DNA of 64,000 nucleotides from Nocardia brasiliensis NBRC 14402 (GTDB taxonomy: Bacteria > Actinomycetota > Actinomycetes > Mycobacteriales > Mycobacteriaceae), in contig NZ_BAFT02000104.1 of the NCBI RefSeq assembly GCF_000308475.2, forward strand, positions 1-64,000, read 5' to 3'. Position numbers and translations under genes: made by a program. The stretch's first letter is position 1. Each line of letters opens with the position of its first letter. Positions 24,871-34,049 of the stretch are shown here, in pieces. The notes under the pieces are model-generated. The model saw only the letters and a program-made list of their open reading frames with translations, did not search any database and had not been told where the DNA came from.

Positions 24871-26679
24871 ATGTCAGTCCGAACATCTTCCAAACCCGCG
24901 CTTGCCCAGCGGCATTCGCTGCGACCCGCGCGAAACATGCTGGTGGCCTTCCTGATCGTCGCGTTCGCCGCAATGGTGTTACCCCCGGTCTTTCCCGCGA
25001 CGCTGACGGCGGCACGCGTCCCGATGTGGTGGCTGCTCATCGCGGTGGCCGGTGGTCTCGTCGGGCTGGTGACCGTGGGACGTGCCGTGCCGCGCCGCAT
25101 CCTGCTCGGCGGCGGCTGGCTGCTGGTCGTCGCCGTGGTACTGCAAGCCTTTGTCGTCGGCGACCTGGTCGCGATGTTCGCCACCTGGCTCGCGGTGCCG
25201 ATCCTGGCCGCGCTGGCCGGGCAACTGCGCCCGAAACCGCGCAAAGCCCTGGTCGCGGCGCATATCGTCGCGGCGTGCTGCTGGGTCGGCATCGCGGTGA
25301 CCATCTCCGCCATGGCGGTGGTCGCGATGACGACGCGCGACATCCACACCAGCCGGGTCACCTATGAACTGATGGCCGTCTTCGACCTGACCCTGCTGCC
25401 GTGGGCGAATTTCGCCACCTTTCTCACCGGCCTGGCGGTGGGCCTGACGACGAGCTGGGGCCTGTTCCGGTACTACTGGGTGGCGGCCAAACTGGCCATC
25501 GCGGTGGGAATCCTGTTCGTGGCGTTCGGGTTTCTGCACGATGCGCTGGAACACGCGGCGGCCCGCGCGGCTCAGCTGGCCGAAACCGGCGGCAGCTCGG
25601 CGGAACTCGGTGCGGCTGCAATGGTGGCGTTCTGGGGATTCGGTGGTTCGACGCTGAGTCTGATTGCGGCAGTGCTGCTGTCGCTGTACAAGCCCGGCGG
25701 CAAGACCCGCCGCGGCCGCCGGGTCCTGACCGAGCGCACGCAGCCGACAACTCCGGCGGTGCTCGCCGACCGACGCGAAATCGCCGACGGCACAATCGCG
25801 CTGACGGTAACCGGCGAGGGGCAGATACTGCCGAAGTGGGCACCGGGCGCGCACATCGATCTCGTGTTGCCGTCCGGCCGGGTCCGCCAATACTCGCTCT
25901 ACGGCGATCCGGCCGATTCGGCCGGTTACCGAGTAGCCGTCTTGCGTGAGCCCGGCGGGCGCGGCGGATCGGTGGAGATCCACGACCTCCCGGTGGGCGC
26001 GCGCATCGGTATTCGCGGACCGCGCAACAACTTTGCGCTGATCGACGCGCCCGCGTATCTGTTCGTCGCCGGTGGTATCGGCATCACGCCGTTGCTGCCG
26101 ATGATCCGGCAGCTGCACGGAGCCCAATGCGAATGGCGACTGGTCTATCGCGGACGATCAGCCCCGACGATGGCGTTCGGCAACGCGCTGCTGCGCCAGT
26201 ACCCCGACCGGGTGACGCTCTTGCCCGCCGATACGCACGCTCGCCCGGATCTCGACGAGCTGCTCCGGCGTACGCCCGCGGGGGCCGCGGTCTACTGCTG
26301 TGGTCCCGAAGAGCTGCTCGCCGCAATGGAATCCGCCGCTGCCCGGCAACCGCACATCACGCTGCATACCGAGCGCTTCGCCGCGAGCAATCGAGGCGAC
26401 GACCGGACGAACACGGCGTTCGAGGCCGAGCTGCGCCGCTCGGGCGTGGTGGTGCCGGTGCCTGCCGACCGCACCCTGCTCGCGGCGATCCAGGCCGTCG
26501 ATCCCACCGTCGATCTGTCCTGTGCGGAGGGTGTGTGTGGCAGCTGCGCGACGCGGGTACTGGCCGGTGTCCCCGACCATCGCGACGACGTCCTGCAAGC
26601 CGAGGAGCGCGACCGGGTCGATATCATCTACCCGTGCGTGTCCCGCGCGCGAGGGGATCGACTCGTGCTCGACGTCTAG
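24871..26679 (+). CDS. Membrane protein fused to phthalate-dioxygenase-reductase-like FMN/NAD/[2Fe-2S] reductase
   Basis: A 602-residue fusion. The ATG at 24871 has GGAG 7 nt upstream; an ATG at 24850 is less likely because it lacks one. Residues about 25-280 contain roughly eight hydrophobic segments (such as LVAFLIVAFAAMVLPP and GGWLLVVAVVLQAFVVG) with a DUF2269-like HIVAACCWVG helix. From about 290 on is a soluble reductase of the phthalate dioxygenase reductase type: flavin motif RQYSLYGDP, NAD-binding GGIGITPLLPM, a CCGPEELL loop, and a plant-type [2Fe-2S] domain with Cys551, Cys556, Cys559 and Cys589. It probably moves electrons from NAD(P)H to a membrane partner or quinone. The PadR gene follows after 12 bp. 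Confidence 0.85.
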   Translation: MSVRTSSKPALAQRHSLRPARNMLVAFLIVAFAAMVLPPVFPATLTAARVPMWWLLIAVAGGLVGLVTVGRAVPRRILLGGGWLLVVAVVLQAFVVGDLVAMFATWLAVPILAALAGQLRPKPRKALVAAHIVAACCWVGIAVTISAMAVVAMTTRDIHTSRVTYELMAVFDLTLLPWANFATFLTGLAVGLTTSWGLFRYYWVAAKLAIAVGILFVAFGFLHDALEHAAARAAQLAETGGSSAELGAAAMVAFWGFGGSTLSLIAAVLLSLYKPGGKTRRGRRVLTERTQPTTPAVLADRREIADGTIALTVTGEGQILPKWAPGAHIDLVLPSGRVRQYSLYGDPADSAGYRVAVLREPGGRGGSVEIHDLPVGARIGIRGPRNNFALIDAPAYLFVAGGIGITPLLPMIRQLHGAQCEWRLVYRGRSAPTMAFGNALLRQYPDRVTLLPADTHARPDLDELLRRTPAGAAVYCCGPEELLAAMESAAARQPHITLHTERFAASNRGDDRTNTAFEAELRRSGVVVPVPADRTLLAAIQAVDPTVDLSCAEGVCGSCATRVLAGVPDHRDDVLQAEERDRVDIIYPCVSRARGDRLVLDV

Positions 26680-26691
26680 GAGGAGGGTCCC

Positions 26692-27285
26692 GTGGCAATC
26701 CGGCGGGACCCACTGCACAACCCGCTCGCGCTGGTCGTGCTCGCCTACCTGATGGAACGGCCGATGCACCCTTACGAGGTCGGCAAACTGCTGAAGGGGC
26801 GCAACGCGGACCGCAGCATCGACTTCAAGCACGCCTCGCTGTACATGGTGTTCGACCAGCTCACCCGGGCCGGTTACCTGACCGCCGAGCACACCGAGCG
26901 GGCCGGGCAGCGCCCCGAACGCACGATCTACCGGCCCACCGAGGCCGGGCAGGAGCGCCTGCACGCGCGGATGCGGGAGATGGTCTCGGTGCCCGCCAAG
27001 GAGTTCCGGCAGTTCGAGGCGACCCTGTCGCTGATCGTGGTGCTGCCCCCGGCCGACGTCGCCGCCCTGCTGGACCAACGGGAGCGCGCGCTGGCGGAAC
27101 AGGCGGAGCAGCAACGGGCGGTCTTGGCCTCGGCCGGCGACGTCGACCAAGTTTTCGTGATCGAGTACCACTACCGGCTCGAGCAGATCGAAGCCGAACA
27201 GCGCTTCGTGGCACGCTTTCGCGCTCTCATCGAGCACGACCCCGCCGCGCTGGGCGAATTCTGGCCGCGGCTGCACGCCCGGTAA
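26692..27285 (+). CDS. PadR-family transcriptional regulator
   Basis: A 197-residue regulator. The N-terminal winged helix (LALVVLAYLMERPMHPYEVGKLL, then SLYMVFDQLTRAGYL and the wing ERTIYRPTEAG) is typical PadR, and the C-terminal half is a long helical dimerisation domain of the Vir-like type. The GTG start follows an AGGAGGAGGG ribosome binding site. It lies 12 bp downstream of the membrane reductase gene, so the two form an operon, and it may repress it through the palindrome at 24833-24848. PadR proteins respond to phenolic acids or drugs; the ligand here is unknown. Confidence 0.9.
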   Translation: MAIRRDPLHNPLALVVLAYLMERPMHPYEVGKLLKGRNADRSIDFKHASLYMVFDQLTRAGYLTAEHTERAGQRPERTIYRPTEAGQERLHARMREMVSVPAKEFRQFEATLSLIVVLPPADVAALLDQRERALAEQAEQQRAVLASAGDVDQVFVIEYHYRLEQIEAEQRFVARFRALIEHDPAALGEFWPRLHAR

Positions 27286-27324
27286 CGACATGACCGTGGC
27301 CGAGGCTGCGGTTACTGTCGGGGG

Positions 27325-29265
<1,941 letters not shown>

Positions 29266-29302
29266 TCTCTGGAAGGTGGCCACCGCGGACTGAAGGTGGT
29301 GT

Positions 29303-29686
29303 TCAGAGCGAGTCGAGCGCGGTGGCGGGGACGCCGTAGGGCAGGAAGCGGACGCGGCGGCGTTCGTCGGTGTTGTCGCGGTGGGCGCGCAAAGCCTCGA
29401 GTTCACTCGGGAACACCTGCTCGACCCGGGCCTCGCCCGCGTCGTTGATGCTGTAGATGACCCAGACGCCGCTGCCGGTCTCGCCGGTGGTCTCGCTCTC
29501 CGGCTTCGCCGCGCGCGGGCGCTCCGGCTGGACGAACTGACCGAGCAGCGACGCCAGCGTGTTCACTCCGGCGCGGTCGACGTAGTTGCCTGCCTTGCCG
29601 AGTAGGTCGCGGATCTCGATCCCGGCCTCCCGCAGCGCGCGTTCGAAATCTTCCGGATCGATCCCAAAAGGCCTCTCGGCTGCCAT
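29303..29686 (-). CDS. Conserved actinobacterial hypothetical protein
   Basis: A 127-residue protein starting at the ATG at 29686, with GAGGAG 7 nt upstream; a GTG one codon earlier is less well spaced. The N-terminal half is helical and acidic (DPEDFERALREAGIEIRDLLGKAG). A low-complexity acidic linker (PESETTGETGSG) leads to a small alpha/beta segment (GVWVIYSINDAGEARVEQVFPSELEALRAHRDN) that looks like a compact domain of five strands and a helix. No enzyme motif, signal or membrane helix. It lies between the convergent M3 peptidase and the metF gene on the same strand. Function unknown. Confidence 0.75.
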   Translation of the reverse strand: MAAERPFGIDPEDFERALREAGIEIRDLLGKAGNYVDRAGVNTLASLLGQFVQPERPRAAKPESETTGETGSGVWVIYSINDAGEARVEQVFPSELEALRAHRDNTDERRRVRFLPYGVPATALDSL

Positions 29687-29776
29687 CACATCGCTCCTCG
29701 GGACGAATACGGTATCGGTCTCCAGTGTCCTCGCGGAACCGGGACTGCGCCACGTCGCCCCATTCGACCGCGCGGA

Positions 29777-30760
29777 TCAGGCGCTCAGCGGGGCGGCGGT
29801 GACGGCGTAGCCCAGGTTGGTCAGCACCTCGGTGGTCGCCTTGGCGAAGTTCAACGTGATGAAGTGCAGGCAGGGTGCGCCCTCATCGATGAGACGCTGG
29901 GCGAGTTCGGTGGCGAGTTCGATCCCGACTTCACGGACCGCGGCACGGTTCTCCTCCGGCCCGGTGCCCGCCGCCCGGAGCAGGCGCGCCATGATCGGCG
30001 CGGGCAGCGCGCGGCCACTGAGTTCCTCCGCCCGCGCCACGGTGCGCAGCGACGTGACGGGCATCAGCTCCGGAATGATCGGCTTGGCCCCCTGCTCGGG
30101 GTCGGCGGCCGCGAGCCGGTCGCGCAGGCGCAGGTAATGGTCGACCTCGAAGAACATCTGGGTGATCGAATAGTCCGCTCCGGCACGGAGTTTCGCGGCC
30201 AGGAACGCGGTGTCGGTGTCCAGGTCGGGGGAGCGGTGGTGCAGCTGCGGGAACGAGGCGACCCCGACGTTGAAATCGCCGAGATCCCGCACGATCCGCA
30301 CCAGTTCCTCGGCGTACTCGACTCCCTCGGGATGTTTGTGCCAGTCGCCGAGCGGATCACCCGGCGGGTCGCCCCGCAGCACCAAGATGTTGCGGATGCC
30401 GTAGTCGGCATAGGAGCCGACCAGCGCGCGCAGTTCGGCGATGCTGTGCCCGACCGCCGTCAAATGTGCCACCGGCAGCAAGGTGGTCTCCTGCGCCAGC
30501 GCGCCGGTGATCCGCGCGGTCCGGTCCTTGGTCGAACCGCCCGCGCCGTAGGTCATCGAGACGAACGCCGGATGCATGCGCTCGAATTCGCGCACCGTGC
30601 GCCACAGTCGCGCTTCGCCCGCGGCGTCGCGCGGCGGGTTGAATTCCACCGAGAACGGCACCCGCTGCCGCGAGTGCAGGCGCAGGCTCTGCACGACCGA
30701 CGGCACGCCGCGCACCGCGGGTGCGATGCGAGCGGGAAAACTCTTGTGAGGGTTCAGCAT
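29777..30760 (-). CDS. metF: Methylenetetrahydrofolate reductase
   Basis: A 327-residue FAD enzyme reducing 5,10-methylene-THF to 5-methyl-THF, the methyl donor for methionine synthesis. The TIM-barrel motifs are present: FSVEFNPPRD with the catalytic Glu, FVSMTYGAGGSTKDRT, the NILVLRGDPPGDP folate/FAD loop, and the ADYSITQMFFEVDHY segment. The ATG at 30760 has an ACGGAG ribosome binding site 7 nt upstream, giving a short N-terminal extension; the longer frame lacks support. Its leader of about 315 nt contains a cobalamin riboswitch, so expression is probably reduced when B12 is plentiful. This is unusual, because MetF supplies both the B12-dependent and the B12-independent methionine synthase. 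Confidence 0.92.
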   Translation of the reverse strand: MLNPHKSFPARIAPAVRGVPSVVQSLRLHSRQRVPFSVEFNPPRDAAGEARLWRTVREFERMHPAFVSMTYGAGGSTKDRTARITGALAQETTLLPVAHLTAVGHSIAELRALVGSYADYGIRNILVLRGDPPGDPLGDWHKHPEGVEYAEELVRIVRDLGDFNVGVASFPQLHHRSPDLDTDTAFLAAKLRAGADYSITQMFFEVDHYLRLRDRLAAADPEQGAKPIIPELMPVTSLRTVARAEELSGRALPAPIMARLLRAAGTGPEENRAAVREVGIELATELAQRLIDEGAPCLHFITLNFAKATTEVLTNLGYAVTAAPLSA

Positions 30761-30767
30761 TGACGAA

Positions 30768-30821
30768 CTCCGTGGTAGCGCCCTGTGGCCACCGCCCATA
30801 ACGAGCGAAACGCTGACGGAG
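30768..30821 (-). promoter_or_regulatory. Possible Shine-Dalgarno sequestering pair in the metF leader
   Basis: The metF ribosome binding site (ACGGAG on the minus strand, 30768-30773) is perfectly complementary to CTCCGT at 30816-30821 in the same leader. Pairing would hide the ribosome binding site and gives a plausible expression platform for the upstream riboswitch. It is only six base pairs, so chance is possible. Confidence 0.4.
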
Positions 30822-30909
30822 CCCTCGAAGCATCAATCCCGTGCCCGGGTCCACTCGGCGTTACGCCCGATCCACGAGGCGACGACCGCCGGATACGGCG
30901 TACCCGGCA

Positions 30910-31070
30910 CAACCGGCAGGTCTTCGGACTCATGGGCGCGCCCATTCACCGTTGCGGGACAGTCCCGGATTCGCACCGGGTTCCCTCTCGTCCGAGCGCG
31001 CGCGAACGCGGCCCGAACTCGACGCCGGCCGGTGGATCAGGGGCTCCTCGACTCCACCTCCGGCGAACCA
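30910..31070 (-). ncRNA. Cobalamin (B12) riboswitch
   Basis: On the minus strand the conserved core is clear: GGGAACCCGGTGCGAATCC, then GGGACTGTCCCGCAACGGTGA (30946-30985 in total), followed after a GC-rich hairpin (30932-30945) by GTCCGAAGACCTGCC (30915-30929). These are the B12-box elements of the Rfam cobalamin class. The aptamer lies about 155 nt upstream of the metF ATG and just downstream of a predicted promoter. Ends are approximate because the peripheral stems are variable. Confidence 0.92.
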
Positions 31071-31082
31071 GTTGTGCTCGCG

Positions 31083-31112
31083 AATATAAGCGACGACCTG
31101 GAGGCGCGCCAA
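31083..31112 (-). promoter_or_regulatory. Predicted promoter of the riboswitch-metF transcript
   Basis: On the minus strand, TTGGCG (31107-31112) and TATATT (31083-31088) are separated by 18 bp. This places the transcription start near 31076, immediately before the riboswitch aptamer. Confidence 0.5.
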
Positions 31113-31216
31113 GCGCGCCCAGCCCCGCGAACACCGATTTCCGCTTTCGCGACCCCGGTGACCTGGGAGGTCTACCGTAGAGACCAGCATTATTGATCTC
31201 TCAGGAGGCTCGTCCC

Positions 31217-31408
31217 ATGACGAGAAAAGTAGCCGACTGCCGCAGGTTCCCCAGCGAAACGAATTGCACGCTCACCATCTCCGGCGAGGAAGACGAAGTC
31301 GTGCGAGCCGCCAGCGAGCACGCGATCTCCGTGCATCAGCACGAAGACGGACCGGAGCTGCGCGCACAGATCCGTGCGTCGCTCGAAGACGAGAAGGTCA
31401 GCACCTAG
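31217..31408 (+). CDS. DUF1059 domain protein
   Basis: A 63-residue protein matching DUF1059 over its whole length: RKVADCRRFPSETNCTLTISG, then an EDEV turn, the helix AASEHAISVHQH and a C-terminal helix. It has two cysteines (CRRFPSETNC) conserved in the family, which may bind metal. The start is the ATG at 31217 with a perfect AGGAGG 8 nt upstream, rather than the ATA-rich region before it. Divergent from the metF riboswitch transcript. Function unknown; family members are small, soluble and widespread. Confidence 0.88.
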   Translation: MTRKVADCRRFPSETNCTLTISGEEDEVVRAASEHAISVHQHEDGPELRAQIRASLEDEKVST

Positions 31409-31518
31409 ATCGTCCGCCGCGGCGTCACCGTCCGGCATCTGCCCCCTCGCGCGCGGGTTCCAGTGCGCCCTTCTGTCGAGAGAGTCCCGAACGCGTGCGG
31501 TTACGCTTCGCCGATGCT

Positions 31519-31543
31519 GTTTCGGGTGGAAAAGGCCGGGTAG
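31519..31543 (+). promoter_or_regulatory. SigF/SigB-type promoter upstream of the DUF4383 gene
   Basis: GTTT (31519-31522), 15-bp spacer, GGGTAG (31538-31543). This fits the actinobacterial SigF/SigB consensus (GTTT, 15-17 bp, GGGTAY) except for the last base. It would give a 5' leader of about 130 nt before the ATG at 31685. Confidence 0.5.
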
Positions 31544-31684
31544 ATCGCTCGTGCACTGCGCCGACAGGTGCGCTCCGTGGGGAACGTGCCGGGCGCTCGG
31601 CCGTTCACCGCTGAATGTGGCCGTCGGACCGGGTGTGGTGTGCGGAGCCACCGTGCCCCGGAATACGAAAGAGATGGCATCACT

Positions 31685-32185
31685 ATGACTTACAGTCAAC
31701 AACCCGCCGCCCATACGGGCCCGCGGGCACGCACGCTGGTCCAGCTCGGCTCGCTGGTCGTCGGCGCGGTGTTCCTGCTGGTCGGCGTGCTCGGATTCAT
31801 TCCCGGCATCACCACCGGCTTCGACACACTGACCTTCGCCGGACATCACACCGACGCGAAACTGCTCGGGCTGTTCCAGGTGTCGGTGCTGCACAACATC
31901 GTGCACCTGCTCTTCGGCGTCGCCGGCCTCGCGGCGGCGCGGACCGCCGCCGCATCGCGCGGGTTCCTGATCGGTGGTGGCGTGATCTATCTGGTGCTCT
32001 GGTTGTACGGCTTGATCATCGACGAAACCAGTAGCGCGAACTTCGTTCCCGTCAACAACGCCGACAACTGGCTGCACTTCGGTCTCGGCGTCGGCATGGT
32101 CGCGCTCGGCCTGCTGCTGCCGCGGGTCGCGGCGAACCAGGCGAGCGGTTCGTTCGGTACCAGCCCGTCATTCGGCCGGCACTGA
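31685..32185 (+). CDS. DUF4383 membrane protein
   Basis: A 166-residue integral membrane protein with four hydrophobic segments (LVQLGSLVVGAVFLLVGVLGF, VLHNIVHLLFGVAGLAAA, FLIGGGVIYLVLWLYGLI and WLHFGLGVGMVALGLLLP). The GFIPGITTGFDTLTFAGHHTDAKLLGLFQVSVLHN block is the DUF4383 signature, with conserved His residues facing the membrane. The ATG at 31685 is used because the upstream frame has no coding character. Family function is unknown, but members are often stress-induced in mycobacteria and nocardiae; the SigF-like box upstream agrees with that. It ends 20 bp before a strong terminator. Confidence 0.88.
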   Translation: MTYSQQPAAHTGPRARTLVQLGSLVVGAVFLLVGVLGFIPGITTGFDTLTFAGHHTDAKLLGLFQVSVLHNIVHLLFGVAGLAAARTAAASRGFLIGGGVIYLVLWLYGLIIDETSSANFVPVNNADNWLHFGLGVGMVALGLLLPRVAANQASGSFGTSPSFGRH

Positions 32186-32205
32186 GCGCAGCGGCACGAC
32201 GCACG

Positions 32206-32247
32206 ACGGTGAACCCCGCGACAGGTGCATGCCGCGGGGTTCACCGT
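32206..32247. terminator. Bidirectional hairpin terminator
   Basis: Perfect 15-bp inverted repeat (32206-32220 and 32233-32247) with a 12-nt loop, between the convergent DUF4383 and RHH-like genes. It is among the strongest hairpins in the window. Confidence 0.85.
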
Positions 32248-32281
32248 TGCGGTGCCGAGGGTTTCAGTCGTGGCCGGGGTT

Positions 32282-32566
32282 TCAGTCGTCGCGGAACTGT
32301 TCGATACGGTGCGACAGCTGCTCTGCGAAGCACTCCTCCCACACCGTCGACTCGGGCTGATCGAGCACGGGACGTGCGCGCCGGCGCGGCGCGGGACGCG
32401 CGGTGGACGTCTGGTGCGGGTCGCCGCCAGGCCTGGATTGCAGCGCCAACAGCTTTACACTCCAGCGGATATAGTCCTCGACGCTCATGCCCGCGCAGTC
32501 GGCCGCCGCGCTGATGGCGCGCCACTGGCCCTTTTTCACCCGCACGGTGATCTCTTTGTTCTTCAT
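32282..32566 (-). CDS. Small basic protein, possible ribbon-helix-helix DNA-binding protein
   Basis: A 94-residue protein from the ATG at 32566. The first 45 residues resemble a ribbon-helix-helix: a beta strand (KEITVRVKKGQWRAIS), then AADCAGMSVEDYIRWSVKLLAL with the helix-turn-helix spacing of CopG/Arc-like repressors. The second half is basic and Pro-rich (RPAPRRRARPV) with a final acidic helix. CopG-like proteins act as antitoxins or small repressors, but no toxin gene is adjacent; the next gene on this strand is the sigma factor, 90 bp upstream. Identification as RHH is tentative. Confidence 0.7.
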   Translation of the reverse strand: MKNKEITVRVKKGQWRAISAAADCAGMSVEDYIRWSVKLLALQSRPGGDPHQTSTARPAPRRRARPVLDQPESTVWEECFAEQLSHRIEQFRDD

Positions 32567-32656
32567 ACCCGCCGTCCCGATCGTCTTTCTCACCGTAAGC
32601 CCCGTCGCGCGATGTTCAAACGCGCTGTGGCCGCGACCATTCGGTGCCGCGCGGCA

Positions 32657-33478
32657 TCAATCGTCATCCGGCAGTACGCCTTCGCGTAGCTGGGTGAGCG
32701 TTTTGGTGAGGATGCGCGAGATCTGCATCTGGGAGACGCCGAGCCGTTCGGCGATCTGGATCTGAGTCTGTCCGCGGAAGAACCGCAGATGCAGGACCAG
32801 GCGCTCGCGGGCCGAAAGTTCGTCCAGCAGCGGTGTGACGGCGAGCGCTTCGTCGGTCAGCTGATAGCCCGGATCCTCCCCGCCGAGCAGGTCGGCCGCG
32901 CTCGGCGCGTAGTCGTTGTCGTTGTCGTGCGCCGAAGTGTCGAGCGGATCGCTGGTGTAGGCATTGGCGGCGAGCATCGCCTGGGTCACCTCGAGCAGAT
33001 CGACGTCGAGTTCGACGGCGATCTCCAGCGCGGTGGGCATCCGGGACAGCCGGTGACAGAGCCGTTCCACGGCGGGCGCGAGCATCAGCTGAATTTCCTT
33101 GGTGCGCCGCGGAACTCGCACCGACCAGCCGAAATCACGGAAGTGGCGGCGGACTTCGCCCATGATCGTCGGGACGGCGAAGGCCAGGAACGGTGTCGCA
33201 CGCGCCGGGTCGTAACGGTCGACGGCGGCGACGAGCCCGAGGCTCGCGACTTGGAACAGGTCGTCGTAGTTCTCACCGCGGCCGGTGTAGCGCCGGGCGA
33301 TGTGCTCGGCCAGCGGTAGACACCGCCGCAGGATCTCGGCGCGCAGCCGTTCGTACTCGAGCGAGCCGCCGCGCAAGTTCGCCAGTTCTGCCAACACTGG
33401 CTCGATCCCGTCGTAGGAATCGTTGCCGCGACCGCGACGTGGGCGAATCCGACGGGCGGCAGGGGACTGGATGGTCAT
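32657..33478 (-). CDS. SigB/SigF/SigG-family RNA polymerase sigma factor
   Basis: A 273-residue alternative sigma factor. Region 2 is clear: RCLPLAEHIARRYTGRG, NYDDLFQVASLGLVAAVDRYDP (core binding) and FLAFAVPTIMGEVRRHFRDFGWSVRVPRR (-10 recognition). Region 3 (LCHRLSRMPTALEIAVELDVD) and the region 4 helix-turn-helix (QTQIQIAERLGVSQMQISRILTKTL) follow, the latter giving -35 recognition. The ATG at 33478 is chosen because upstream codons are outside the family. No anti-sigma or anti-anti-sigma gene is adjacent, although such partners are usual. This class recognises GTTT-GGGTAT promoters, and at least two candidate sites of that kind occur in this window. Confidence 0.92.
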   Translation of the reverse strand: MTIQSPAARRIRPRRGRGNDSYDGIEPVLAELANLRGGSLEYERLRAEILRRCLPLAEHIARRYTGRGENYDDLFQVASLGLVAAVDRYDPARATPFLAFAVPTIMGEVRRHFRDFGWSVRVPRRTKEIQLMLAPAVERLCHRLSRMPTALEIAVELDVDLLEVTQAMLAANAYTSDPLDTSAHDNDNDYAPSAADLLGGEDPGYQLTDEALAVTPLLDELSARERLVLHLRFFRGQTQIQIAERLGVSQMQISRILTKTLTQLREGVLPDDD

Positions 33479-33746
33479 GAGGAACCTTCCGTGCGCGACG
33501 CATTCGCCGTGAGGCACTGCTCTCGGGTTGAACGCCCTCATTCGACACGTCGCTCGGTTCAGCCTCCCAGCCGCCGAGCGGTGGCGTCTGTCCCGATAAC
33601 GAAGTCTTGCGCTGACTCCAGCCGGAAAACGAAAACCAGACGCGTTGCGTTCCATGGATCGTGCACCGGACACCGGCCCGCAACGTCACGTAACACGTTG
33701 CTCGCCATCGCGATTCAGTACATACAGGCGAGGGCAGGACTGTGCG

Positions 33747-34031
33747 ATGCGGGAACTTGTACTGATCTGGTGGTGGTCGCGATCGCACCGTCGCCACGTG
33801 CGGCAGTTGGCTGCGCCGCCCAGGTTCCGGTTGATCCGCCCGCTCTTGGGTGCGGCGGCGGCCCTGGCGCTGGTCTTCGGCGGTGCTGCCGCGTTCAGTT
33901 ACCAGGCCGATCCGCCCTACGATCCGGGACAGCGACAGTGGACGATCTGTATGCCCGTCGTCGTGCAGCCGTTGCCGCCGGCGACGGGACAAACCAAGCC
34001 GTGTGCCGGTGCCGGTGCTCGCCCGCGGTAA
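33747..34031 (+). CDS. Small membrane-anchored protein, unknown function
   Basis: A 94-residue protein from the ATG at 33747. A Trp/Arg-rich N-terminus (LIWWWSRSHRRHVRQ) is followed by one strong membrane helix (LLGAAAALALVFGGAAAF) and a short Pro-rich extracytoplasmic tail ending in CAGAGARPR with two cysteines. Codon usage supports coding. It precedes the substrate-binding-like gene by 18 bp on the same strand and might be co-transcribed. No family recognised. Confidence 0.55.
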   Translation: MRELVLIWWWSRSHRRHVRQLAAPPRFRLIRPLLGAAAALALVFGGAAAFSYQADPPYDPGQRQWTICMPVVVQPLPPATGQTKPCAGAGARPR

Positions 34032-34049
34032 TTCGGTTGCCGGGGATCG

